Of a stretch of 8,208 nucleotides of DNA, positions 1 to 6,918 are shown in pieces. Every line of letters starts with the position of its first letter. Positions within the stretch are counted from its first letter, which is position 1. Under the pieces are notes generated by a model that searched no databases, was not told where the DNA came from, and was given only the letters and a program-made list of their open reading frames with translations. The DNA is taken from positions 1 through 8,208 of the forward strand of contig JAAWDB010000123.1 in the NCBI GenBank assembly GCA_022793555.1, written 5' to 3'. The DNA comes from Bacilli bacterium (GTDB taxonomy: Bacteria; Bacillota_I; Bacilli_A; RF39; UBA660). A program made the position numbers and the translations under genes.

Positions 1-621
1 CATACAAGTAACCAAAACATCACTATAACTAGCAATATTATTCGTTTTCATGGCCACAATATCTCGATGAGGAAAAATTTTATCTAAATGAAGTTCCAAG
101 GTATCCTCTATCGTAATAATTTTTTCATTTTCTTTCGTATGACTTGCCAAGTATTTCACAAGTTCCGTTTTACCAGAACCTGTTTCACCACTAACAATAA
201 TATTAGCATGTCCCTTTACACAAGCCATTAAAAACTCATGTAAATCTTCTGAGACATATTTCTCATCCAAAAGCTTTTGCTTATTCAAACGAATTTTCGC
301 TGGCGTTTTACGAATAACACAAGCAATTCCATTGGTTGCTATTGACTCATGAATAAAGTTAAGACGTAACTCTGCACTCTCTGCATCCAAAAAAGGATGA
401 GCCATATTAAACGTTTTTCCCATAACATTGGCACACTGAAAAGCTAACTTTTCCATTAGTGCATTATTAATATCGGGACGATCTACCTGATAAACACCTT
501 TATCTAATGTTTTTAGCCAAACCTGACCATTATTACTATAAGAGATATCGGTAACATTATCCTCACGTAAATAATCGTTTAAAGCACCAAAATCTAACTG
601 AGAAAATATTGCGTCATTCAT
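1..621 (-). CDS. cpaF: CpaF/TadA-like (VirB11 family) secretion ATPase, 3' end cut by window
   Basis: This is a cytoplasmic hexameric ATPase of the type II/IV secretion and Tad pilus family, which powers pilin assembly or secretion at the inner face of the membrane. The first 207 codons are visible, running open off position 1. An N-terminal domain (about 1-110) contains the family-typical TDISY and AELRLNFI segments. The Walker A loop GETGSGKT lies at 145-152, followed by the Asp-box-like IEDTLEL at about 171-177. Only about 145 residues precede Walker A, so the N-terminus is compact, nearer VirB11 than the long CpaF forms. The ATG at 619-621 is chosen because AAGGG (631-635) sits 9 nt upstream. 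The site overlaps the stop of the upstream CpaB-like gene, leaving a 14-nt gap. Adjacency to that gene favours CpaF over VirB11 or a competence ATPase. Walker B and the C-terminus lie outside the window. Confidence 0.88.
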   Translation of the reverse strand, partial: MNDAIFSQLDFGALNDYLREDNVTDISYSNNGQVWLKTLDKGVYQVDRPDINNALMEKLAFQCANVMGKTFNMAHPFLDAESAELRLNFIHESIATNGIACVIRKTPAKIRLNKQKLLDEKYVSEDLHEFLMACVKGHANIIVSGETGSGKTELVKYLASHTKENEKIITIEDTLELHLDKIFPHRDIVAMKTNNIASYSDVLVTCM

Positions 622-635
622 ATGTCTAATCCCTT

Positions 636-1493
636 CTATTCAATCGTATTATTATCGTCGTTATCCTCGTTATTATCATTTCCTGAATCTAAATTAGGAT
701 CATCTAAAACATCATCTGGAATCGCAACAGATTTTGATAAGATAAAGTCACGAATATAAGTACTTGAAACTCTAGTCTCACCAGGATTTGAAGTATAAGA
801 AGCATTTCTTGGAACTGGAATAATCTCTACACTACTTCCTGAAATATAATTGGCTTTTTTAAGCAAACTAAACATTTCATCAGGTACCGCAAAAACCAAA
901 ACTGCAGGAACTCTTGCTTCCATAGAAGTTTCAAAAACATGTTGACCTTGTTGATCACGAACATCTAACACTTCTATACTTTCAATTAATTTTCCAAAAA
1001 TAATTCTTCTGGATTCATCTAATCCTTTAAAATATAAATCGATATAATTTCCTGGATAAATAGAATTACCATAAGTCGTATTAATATCAACATCCAAATA
1101 AATTACTGTATATCCATCCGGAATATTACTAATAGCAAAATCTGGCGTTGAAGCTTTATCTGTAATTTGTTCAGCATAGAAAAAACCATTTTGCGGAATC
1201 ATATTTCCATATTGAACTTGTTTACCTTGTAATTGAGAAGCATTTAAAATTAAATTCTTACTCTTTCTCACTACATCACGAGATACTTCCATATACCCAA
1301 TATCTTCTGAAGTAATCTCATGTCGAGAAGTTAAGGCTACTTTAGCATAAGGAACAGTAACTGGATCTGTTGCCTGTTTTACTCGCCAATTATAACCAAT
1401 ATATAAAACCAAAATACCCACAATAACTCCAATAATAGTTACTGTATTTTTATTACTTAAAAACCGTTTTAGTGTCGTCATTACATTTCCCAT
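636..1493 (-). CDS. cpaB: CpaB/RcpC-like Tad pilus assembly protein with SAF domain
   Basis: This 285-residue membrane-anchored extracytoplasmic protein belongs to the CpaB/RcpC family, a partner of the Tad/Flp pilus machine. A short basic N-terminus leads to a membrane segment at about 17-35. A SAF-like domain follows (about 47-113, starting VPYAKVALTSRHEITSEDI). The RcpC-type domain runs from about 124 to 227; IPDGYTVIYLDVD and YPGNYIDLYF match the family's 'IPpGmravsI' and 'PGDrVDvl' segments. The end (259-285) is a disordered Asp/Asn-rich tail. The start is set by AAGGAGG at 1501-1507, 7 nt before ATG; a second in-frame ATG four codons in is less well placed. The gap to the upstream gene is 22 nt. 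In diderms CpaB works with a secretin (CpaC/RcpA). None is seen here, which fits a single-membrane cell. I am confident of the family but not of the exact role in this lineage. Confidence 0.85.
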   Translation of the reverse strand: MGNVMTTLKRFLSNKNTVTIIGVIVGILVLYIGYNWRVKQATDPVTVPYAKVALTSRHEITSEDIGYMEVSRDVVRKSKNLILNASQLQGKQVQYGNMIPQNGFFYAEQITDKASTPDFAISNIPDGYTVIYLDVDINTTYGNSIYPGNYIDLYFKGLDESRRIIFGKLIESIEVLDVRDQQGQHVFETSMEARVPAVLVFAVPDEMFSLLKKANYISGSSVEIIPVPRNASYTSNPGETRVSSTYIRDFILSKSVAIPDDVLDDPNLDSGNDNNEDNDDNNTIE

Positions 1494-1515
1494 TTTTATT
1501 CCTCCTTTGTAATGT

Positions 1516-2598
1516 CTATCTCAAAGTTCTCGTTTTAGGTAAACTAGCATAAACTTGTTCACATAAATCTCTAAAATAAGAAGATTCAAAAGAATCAAAA
1601 TTCATATCATAATCGCCTTCAAATTCATCCTTAGCAAATTCATAAAATTGGCTGAAAGAAATTAATCGACAACGAGTTCCTCCACAATCATAATAACTAT
1701 AAGGATCTCTATTGACAAACTTAGTAATTGAATTTTTGATTTGAGCATCGGAAAAATCTAATAATCCTCCACTTTCACTACCTTCATAATCATCACCATT
1801 TTCATCATTTTCCCAATCATTATCATAATCATAGTCGTCAAAATCATAATCATCTATTGCCCATTGAAAAATATTGCCAAGATTCTTAAAAAATTGATTT
1901 TCTTCAGAATTACTAAATGATACATTATTCTTACTTTGGTAATCACTTAATACTTCGTTTCTAAAACGTTCTGGATCATTTAAATATTCATCTTTAATTT
2001 TTGAATTACTATAATATTTCGATTTAAACCAAGATTCTTTAGTCATCGATTCTAAGGCATTAGTACTAGGAACATTAGATCCACTATTAGAGCTACTAAC
2101 TGTCGAACCAGAGCCATTCAATCCAATTCCTCTGCTTGTACTTACTGTGCCATCCGAAGTAATACTACTATTATTTTCTCGACCAGTTGAACCAGCTGTT
2201 CCACTTGTTTCTAGAATAGAATCTACTTTATTAACAATATCGAAACTTGTTGCATCACCCATCACTGAGAAAGTTCCACTCTTTGTGGTTACTTTAACAG
2301 AAACTTTAGGAGGAGCTTCGTATAAATCATAAAAGTCAATTGTATAAGTATTTAAAGAAACATTTTCTGCAAATCTTCTCAAGAAATTTTCAACAAATTT
2401 CTCACGATTAATTCTCAGCTCTTGATACTGACGATAATAAGAATAATCAATAGCATCTACCATAGCTGCTTCTGTAACATCTTTTACCATGTAATAATCT
2501 TGAGTATTAGAAGTAGTTACACTAGAAATTAACATCATAATAATAATGACGAATATTCCAAGTACAATTATCCAATAACCCCAAAATGATTCTTTCAT
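1516..2598 (-). CDS. One-pass membrane protein, pseudopilin/TadE-like topology, acidic tract
   Basis: This 360-residue protein is not recognised as a named family. A short N-terminus (MKESFWGY) leads straight into a hydrophobic helix (about 9-26), then a polar, amphipathic stretch (31-80, TQDYYMVKDVTEAAM...) and a small beta-rich piece (84-122). This is the layout of TadE-type pseudopilins. No canonical prepilin peptidase site (Gly before the helix with Glu at +5) is present. A Ser/Gly/Asn/Thr linker covers about 131-186. A second, probably folded region follows, interrupted by a very acidic Asp/Tyr/Asn/Glu tract at 249-275. Three cysteines (305, 310, 346) lie in the C-terminal part. AAGGAGG at 2607-2613, 8 nt before ATG, fixes the start and begins one base after the stop of the upstream cysteine-rich gene. 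Position between that gene and CpaB suggests a structural subunit of the same machine. That role is inference. Confidence 0.8.
   Translation of the reverse strand: MKESFWGYWIIVLGIFVIIIMMLISSVTTSNTQDYYMVKDVTEAAMVDAIDYSYYRQYQELRINREKFVENFLRRFAENVSLNTYTIDFYDLYEAPPKVSVKVTTKSGTFSVMGDATSFDIVNKVDSILETSGTAGSTGRENNSSITSDGTVSTSRGIGLNGSGSTVSSSNSGSNVPSTNALESMTKESWFKSKYYSNSKIKDEYLNDPERFRNEVLSDYQSKNNVSFSNSEENQFFKNLGNIFQWAIDDYDFDDYDYDNDWENDENGDDYEGSESGGLLDFSDAQIKNSITKFVNRDPYSYYDCGGTRCRLISFSQFYEFAKDEFEGDYDMNFDSFESSYFRDLCEQVYASLPKTRTLR
1774..1854 (-). repeat. Low-complexity acidic codon tract (Asp/Tyr/Asn/Glu)
   Basis: The codons for residues 249-275 of the pseudopilin-like protein are a run of near-repeated GAT/TAT/AAT/GAA triplets (TCATAATCA-like on the plus strand), encoding DYDFDDYDYDN and ENDENGDDYE. 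Such tracts can expand or contract by slippage in triplet steps and so vary in length between strains. The frame is kept here. Confidence 0.6.
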
Positions 2599-2614
2599 AA
2601 TTTATTCCTCCTTC

Positions 2615-5600
2615 CTATTTCCAAGCTGGTCCTGTACCTAAAGATACCGAATACTTAGTATTATTTGTAAAATATCCACTATCTGGCCAAAGTGTCCAAA
2701 TATCATTTCGTTTATTTTCTTTGAAATATGTATTTCCTGCGGTATCTAAAAATGAACTAATACAATAAATATTAGGATAATTTTTGCCATTACTACTTAA
2801 ATCATGACAAGTTAACGCATCTTCTCCGTTAGGCATCTTAGAATTCAAATAATCGCCCACAGATTTATTAAATTCTCTTATACGATTCATTTGTTGAGCA
2901 TTAATAGTATAAGAATATTCTGGTAACTCATAAGTAGTCTCTCCAGCCTCTTCAATAACCTTCTTCGTATAATCTCCTTTTACGTTATTCCAATTAGGTC
3001 CATATTCCCGAGCATTTGGGAATAAATTATTAATAGATACTGTTCGGTAATAGAAAGTACTATTCTCACCATCAAAAATACAGTTTTGACACACATAAGT
3101 ACAATTATCGGTACAATCATCTTGATCAATTTCACAATTATCTCCAACACAAGTGTAATCACAATCTGGACAGTTATTAATATAATGACAAACATATCCC
3201 GCTTGTTGTTGATTAGAAACAGCACTATAAACACTTTTTCCTTCTCCAACTAAACGTCCTGGTTGATTATTATCATTAAATTGACCAATTTGAGAATAAC
3301 GGAATTTAAAGTTAAACACGCCAGTATGAGTATTTAATGCAATTGGTAAACACTCATCACTGCCACCACATAAACCAGTATATAAAACATAATTTCCACG
3401 ATCTAAAGCAATAGTTCCAGATGGTGTATATATAGAAAATTGATTTTTAGGTTTATAAGTTGCTTTAGCAGATTCAGTTTGAATCATAAATAATGAACGA
3501 CTAAGCGTTTTAGTTGAAGTAGTACAATTAGCATTAGCTTCTCCACTACAAACAACAAAACTTTGATTATAAGTATGATTTTCAGTCGAATTACAATTAT
3601 AATTATCTCCAACACTTGTACAATAATTAGTTTTAGAATTTGTAGATTTATCTACTTGTTCAAACTTATTATTAAATCCTTGCATAGTTTGATAAGGTTC
3701 ATCATATTCAAATTGTACAAGAGGATCAAAAGTAAATTGATTTTCCCATCCATTAGTACAATCATCAAATTGTTGTAAAACTTTATTTACAGCATTAGTT
3801 GCATTCGTTATAGCATCACGATAACTTTCTAAAGTTTTTTGAGATAATATTTTATTTTTTAAATCTTCTTCTGAACCATCTTCGCCATTATCACTACAAC
3901 ATCTACTCTCACCATTTGGTCCACAACTATGTCTTCCAGAAACTTTACCATCTGTCCAAGTCTCAGCTCTAACTTGTTGACCTTCACAAATAATGCCGAT
4001 ATTTTCACCATTACGTGTCGCTCTACATGCTTGATAAGTAAATTCTTCATTAAAATAAATATCAGCATCATCACAACCACGTGTTTCATGATCAATATTA
4101 TTTATAGCTTGATACATCTTATTATAGTTTGACTGTGCTTCAGCGAGGTTTTGTGAAGCCGCAAGTAAATCTTGTAAAAATTTCTCTTTGTCAATACCTT
4201 CGTAAGTTGACTGTCCATTGACATAACATTTACGAGTACCGCTAACTTCCGTTTCTAAAGTGAAATAACTACCACTTAGTGTATATTTAGAATTTGGTAA
4301 ACGGAATTCATAGTTCTCAACGCAACTAACTTTACAATAAGGATTGTTAACTATAGTAGTTTGATCCGTCATCTCATATGAATTATTAGCTTTATCTTTA
4401 TTATTTGGACTAAATAAACAATACTTAAGTTTAGCATTATCTGGCGTATCAGCAACATGATTCATTAAATATTCATTTGAACTATTAAACTCTGTACAAG
4501 CTCCAATAAATTCAATATCAGCATTTCCACAACTACAATATTTTTGATAATCATCAGAATCAGGATCTAACTGATCACAACAATCTTGGAAAAATTGATT
4601 AGAATCACAAGCTTGACCATTTTTACAATAATAATTATCTCCCTCATGTTTACAAACTTTTTTACCGCTTTCACAATATTGATTGTATTCCTCTGCGGTA
4701 CATGTATCATCACTTTTTCCTGTTGCAGCTAAATACTCACCACCACAATGATGGACATTGTTAACAATTTGACATTTAGTATTACAGTATTTTTGATAAT
4801 CTTCTTTATTAAAATAATGTTTTCCCCCATTATCACTAGAACCATAATGAGCTTGATCTGCCCAACCATAATGTTCATCAGTTCTTGTACTATCAGGAAA
4901 CATTTGACAATACACAGGACATGCGTATTTAACCATATCTTCTTCACTAGTTACTTCTTGATCTTTATAATAGTATTTTCCATCCGCTTTTTGAACACAT
5001 TGATCAGGATTTGTAAACGGATGTCTTGGTCTATGGTGATTAGTAGGAGGCCCATTTGGTGAAGTAGTCTTCAAATTGACATCAGATACCACCATCATAC
5101 TTTGATATCCTGGTTTTTGTAACATTAATAAGTTAGCTGATGCACTTCTAGAATCTGAATAAGGAGTTATAACAAACAATTCATATGGTCCAGAAGATGT
5201 AGATTTATTAATATGTACTACAAGAGTAACACCACCATCGCTTGTTTGACGTTCAACCACGCTACAAGACGTACCATTAGTACATTCTACGGAAAATAGA
5301 TCATAATATATTTTTTCTGGTGCACTTCCTGTTGCGGTAACACGAATCTTCATTACATCTGTTGTTCCACTAGTAGAAGTTTCAATCGTTTCAAAATTCC
5401 AAGTATCTCCCCAAATTAAACCTTCTGAAACAAGTTGTTCATAAGTAGACCCGTTTAAAATACGAGTTCCCACTGCAACTGCATCATGATAAATTTTAGT
5501 AGCAATACTTACTCTACTATCGCTTTGACTAAAAGCTGCTGGTCCTTTACGGAATAAAGCTAGTGTTCCATCACTCGTTGAATTAGGACTTGGAAGTTGA

Positions 5601-6049
5601 AAAGCTGCCAACTCTAACCAACGAAAAACCAATTCTCCGATTACTCGATTATCATTAGAAGGTGAAACAAGACCATTTTCTGCCATATATTGATAAGCAT
5701 AAGTAGCTGCAACGTCAAAAGCTTGCCATACAGGACCTTCTGAATTACTCTCTGGTGTAATCTCTCTTCGACAAGTATAAGTAAAACCATTTTGTGGCGC
5801 CTTTGCACCTGGATCTAAACAATAGGTTTGATATCCAGCCACATCATATCTTCGCATTCCATAATTAACACCATTAACACGAAGTACAGGTGTACAGTTT
5901 GTTCCATAATTACAACCAGAACCATTACGCTGTATAACAAAAGTGGTATTAGCATGCTGTGAGCATGATCCAGCAAAAACAACGTTTGGAACTAATGCAA
6001 TCAAACCGATTAAAAGAACAACATAATATTTTAAACTCATTTTTTTCAT
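2615..6049 (-). CDS. Large secreted cysteine-rich surface protein with thioester-domain-like N-terminus
   Basis: This 1144-residue exported protein is probably a surface or pilus-associated adhesin. A signal peptide (1-26) ends in the good signal peptidase I site VFA|GS. Residues 50-200 resemble Gram-positive thioester (TED) domains: TYCLDPG with Cys77, then the helix VIGELVFRWLEL at 136-147, where the family's TQxAIW motif would fall. The equivalent of the bonding Gln appears to be Glu139. A Pro/His linker (330-348) leads to cysteine-rich units (351-507) in which DYQKYC occurs twice (417-422, 500-505) and EYNQYC once. Two helical, coiled-coil-like segments (619-653, 726-762) flank a Cys-rich insert. 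A cluster of nine Cys lies at 954-990. The total is about 50 Cys. No LPXTG, C-terminal membrane helix or cell-wall-binding repeat is visible. AAGGAG at 6059-6064 precedes ATG by 9 nt. The start overlaps the upstream stop (ATGA), implying translational coupling. Confidence 0.82.
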   Translation of the reverse strand: MKKMSLKYYVVLLIGLIALVPNVVFAGSCSQHANTTFVIQRNGSGCNYGTNCTPVLRVNGVNYGMRRYDVAGYQTYCLDPGAKAPQNGFTYTCRREITPESNSEGPVWQAFDVAATYAYQYMAENGLVSPSNDNRVIGELVFRWLELAAFQLPSPNSTSDGTLALFRKGPAAFSQSDSRVSIATKIYHDAVAVGTRILNGSTYEQLVSEGLIWGDTWNFETIETSTSGTTDVMKIRVTATGSAPEKIYYDLFSVECTNGTSCSVVERQTSDGGVTLVVHINKSTSSGPYELFVITPYSDSRSASANLLMLQKPGYQSMMVVSDVNLKTTSPNGPPTNHHRPRHPFTNPDQCVQKADGKYYYKDQEVTSEEDMVKYACPVYCQMFPDSTRTDEHYGWADQAHYGSSDNGGKHYFNKEDYQKYCNTKCQIVNNVHHCGGEYLAATGKSDDTCTAEEYNQYCESGKKVCKHEGDNYYCKNGQACDSNQFFQDCCDQLDPDSDDYQKYCSCGNADIEFIGACTEFNSSNEYLMNHVADTPDNAKLKYCLFSPNNKDKANNSYEMTDQTTIVNNPYCKVSCVENYEFRLPNSKYTLSGSYFTLETEVSGTRKCYVNGQSTYEGIDKEKFLQDLLAASQNLAEAQSNYNKMYQAINNIDHETRGCDDADIYFNEEFTYQACRATRNGENIGIICEGQQVRAETWTDGKVSGRHSCGPNGESRCCSDNGEDGSEEDLKNKILSQKTLESYRDAITNATNAVNKVLQQFDDCTNGWENQFTFDPLVQFEYDEPYQTMQGFNNKFEQVDKSTNSKTNYCTSVGDNYNCNSTENHTYNQSFVVCSGEANANCTTSTKTLSRSLFMIQTESAKATYKPKNQFSIYTPSGTIALDRGNYVLYTGLCGGSDECLPIALNTHTGVFNFKFRYSQIGQFNDNNQPGRLVGEGKSVYSAVSNQQQAGYVCHYINNCPDCDYTCVGDNCEIDQDDCTDNCTYVCQNCIFDGENSTFYYRTVSINNLFPNAREYGPNWNNVKGDYTKKVIEEAGETTYELPEYSYTINAQQMNRIREFNKSVGDYLNSKMPNGEDALTCHDLSSNGKNYPNIYCISSFLDTAGNTYFKENKRNDIWTLWPDSGYFTNNTKYSVSLGTGPAWK
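3080..3190 (-). other. Compact nine-cysteine module near the C-terminus of the large protein
   Basis: Residues 954-990 hold nine cysteines in 37 residues (CPDCDYTC, then DNC, DDC, DNC, YVC, QNC). It could be a disulfide knot or a metal-binding module. It is followed directly by FDGENSTFYYRTVSINNLFPN, which looks like the start of a beta-rich terminal domain. Confidence 0.55.
4529..4999 (-). repeat. Degenerate cysteine-rich repeat region in the large secreted protein
   Basis: Residues 351-507 hold 15 cysteines in irregular units built around (D/E)Yx(K/Q)YC followed by CxxxxxxYYCKxG or similar. DYQKYC appears twice exactly (417-422 and 500-505), with EYNQYC at 454-459. The underlying DNA also shares a TTTTTGATAATC-type stretch between the two exact copies. 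The units are too diverged to set borders by eye. Confidence 0.5.
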
Positions 6050-6064
6050 AATACTCTACTCCTT
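6046..6064 (-). promoter_or_regulatory. ATGA stop/start overlap with internal ribosome site (translational coupling)
   Basis: The TGA stop (6046-6048) of the membrane-anchored protein overlaps the ATG (6047-6049) of the large Cys-rich protein. AAGGAG (6059-6064) lies within the upstream coding sequence, 9 nt before that ATG. The arrangement suggests coupled translation and matched production of the two proteins. Confidence 0.75.
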
Positions 6065-6801
6065 CGCTTTTTAATCGCAATCACAGTAGCAGTAACCCCC
6101 GCAATAATAATAATTCCTATAACAACACTAATTATAAAAACATGTTCTTTAAAGAAATTACCAAGTTTTTCCCAAAAACTTAAACTTTCATTCTTTGTTT
6201 CTTCTTCTTTCTTTTGTAACGCTTCATATTGACGATTCATTTCCATTTGAATGTCAACAGGATTAGTAGTTATTTCTGTTGTAATAAACTGTTGGCAATA
6301 AAACAAATTAGGTAAACTATCACAATAACCATACTCACTGTACTCATTATACTTTGGTGTCACAACCGTAATTGTTCTTAAAAGATCACCTCTACATTGT
6401 TCATGATCAGAATAAACTAAAATTTTATACTCTACAATCTCATCTAAATTTTCCTTACTAATACGAAGCATTCCTTGATTAGTATCCCCATAATGATAAG
6501 TTTGAACTTCTGTTGATTTATTTGTTTCAACAGTAATATAAATCTCTTCAGTAATATTTAATATGGTAAGATCAACATATCGTTCTATAATATACGCTCC
6601 ATTAGGATCATTAATCGAATCAATATCCGCAAACTCATCAGTTTCTCTTACATTAGCTTCATAACTCGCTTTAACATTACTAGCAATATTTTGAAGTCTT
6701 ACTTGCTCACTATAATCACACGTAGATGCCGCATTAACTCTTTGACATAATAAAATACAAAAGAGAAATATTAAGCACCCTGAAATAATCTTTTTCATCA
6801 T
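6046..6801 (-). CDS. Secreted small protein with C-terminal membrane anchor (type I topology)
   Basis: First gene of the minus operon; its family is not recognised with certainty. The 251-residue product has a signal peptide (about 1-24, cleavage VNA|AS), an extracytoplasmic domain (25-180) with four cysteines (28, 136, 160, 169) that could form two disulfides, a charged helical stretch (182-205, QMEMNRQYEALQKKEEE), an amphipathic WEKLGNFFKEH segment, a membrane helix (about 221-243) and a basic KKRRSR tail that should stay in the cytoplasm. The ATG at 6799-6801 is chosen because GGTGA (6810-6814) lies 8 nt upstream. In-frame TTG (6816) and GTG (6813) codons extend the frame but lack a usable ribosome site, and ATG 6798 is an alternative. 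The TGA stop overlaps the next ATG. Co-translation with the large Cys-rich protein suggests a membrane partner, chaperone or anchor for it; this is inference. Confidence 0.8.
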   Translation of the reverse strand: MMKKIISGCLIFLFCILLCQRVNAASTCDYSEQVRLQNIASNVKASYEANVRETDEFADIDSINDPNGAYIIERYVDLTILNITEEIYITVETNKSTEVQTYHYGDTNQGMLRISKENLDEIVEYKILVYSDHEQCRGDLLRTITVVTPKYNEYSEYGYCDSLPNLFYCQQFITTEITTNPVDIQMEMNRQYEALQKKEEETKNESLSFWEKLGNFFKEHVFIISVVIGIIIIAGVTATVIAIKKRRSRVL

Positions 6802-6809
6802 TTCTTCAG

Positions 6810-6814
6810 TCACC
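6810..6814 (-). promoter_or_regulatory. Ribosome binding site that decides the start of the first operon gene
   Basis: GGTGA on the minus strand pairs with the 3' end of 16S rRNA (the GGTGATC part of the complement) and lies 8 nt before ATG 6799-6801. It argues against the in-frame TTG and GTG codons at 6816 and 6813, which lie on or upstream of it. Confidence 0.5.
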
Positions 6815-6835
6815 AACCTAAAATTTCACAATCTA

Positions 6836-6864
6836 ATTGTAACATAGCAAATAGCCTTTTTCAA
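6836..6864 (-). promoter_or_regulatory. Sigma-A-type promoter of the minus operon
   Basis: Read on the minus strand, TTGAAA (6859-6864) is the -35 element and TACAAT (6836-6841) the -10, with an exact 17-nt spacer and a TG one base ahead of the -10 (extended -10). Transcription should start near 6829, giving a short leader of about 28 nt before the ATG at 6801. It is the only good promoter seen for genes down to position 1, since all gaps further downstream are under 25 nt. Confidence 0.72.
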
Positions 6865-6874
6865 GCTAGAAACA

Positions 6875-6903
6875 TTGCTCACTAAACAAAATTATGATAT
6901 ATT
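6875..6903 (+). promoter_or_regulatory. Candidate promoter of the plus operon
   Basis: TTGCTC (6875-6880) and TATATT (6898-6903) are spaced by 17 nt on the plus strand. The -35 is a partial match, the -10 a fair one. Start near 6910 would give a leader of only about 9 nt before ATG 6919, close to leaderless. An overlapping TATGAT (6893-6898) is a better -10 but lacks a -35 at normal distance. AT-rich background makes chance matches likely. Confidence 0.4.
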
Positions 6904-6918
6904 GTTATTGGTGATTAT

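Noticed and set aside
2980..3249. Minus-strand open frame rich in Ile/Val/Leu
   Set aside because: It lies wholly inside the large Cys-rich gene in another frame. The hydrophobic make-up is what AT-rich codons give when shifted, and there is no ribosome site.
3859..4095. Minus-strand open frame of 78 codons, and another at 4729-4947
   Set aside because: Out-of-frame shadows within the continuous 1144-codon gene, whose signal peptide and Cys pattern mark the true frame.
4296..4300. LPNSK in the large protein (residues 585-589) as a possible sortase motif
   Set aside because: It is in the middle of the protein, is not LPXTG, and has no hydrophobic segment and basic tail after it.
4748..5062. 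Plus-strand open frame of 104 codons, with similar ones at 3563-3778, 3929-4132 and 2147-2332
   Set aside because: All are antisense shadows of real minus-strand genes, with no ribosome sites and no domain features.
6046..6816. Mycoplasma-type code with TGA as tryptophan, suggested by the very low GC
   Set aside because: TGG is used for Trp in all genes, and TGA acts as a stop in a well-placed ATGA overlap. No in-frame TGA occurs in the long genes.
6802..6816. TTG (6816) or GTG (6813) start for the first minus-strand gene
   Set aside because: No ribosome site lies upstream of them. The GGTGA site overlaps them and is well spaced for ATG 6801, which also gives a cleaner signal peptide.
6893..6898. 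TATGAT as the -10 for the plus operon
   Set aside because: The TTGCTC -35 is only 12 nt away, and the hexamer at the proper distance (AAACAT) does not match. Retained only as an alternative.
6817..6918. Riboswitch, terminator or CRISPR-like repeat in the divergent spacer
   Set aside because: No stable hairpin with a T-run and no repeated units could be seen. The region is explained by two promoters.
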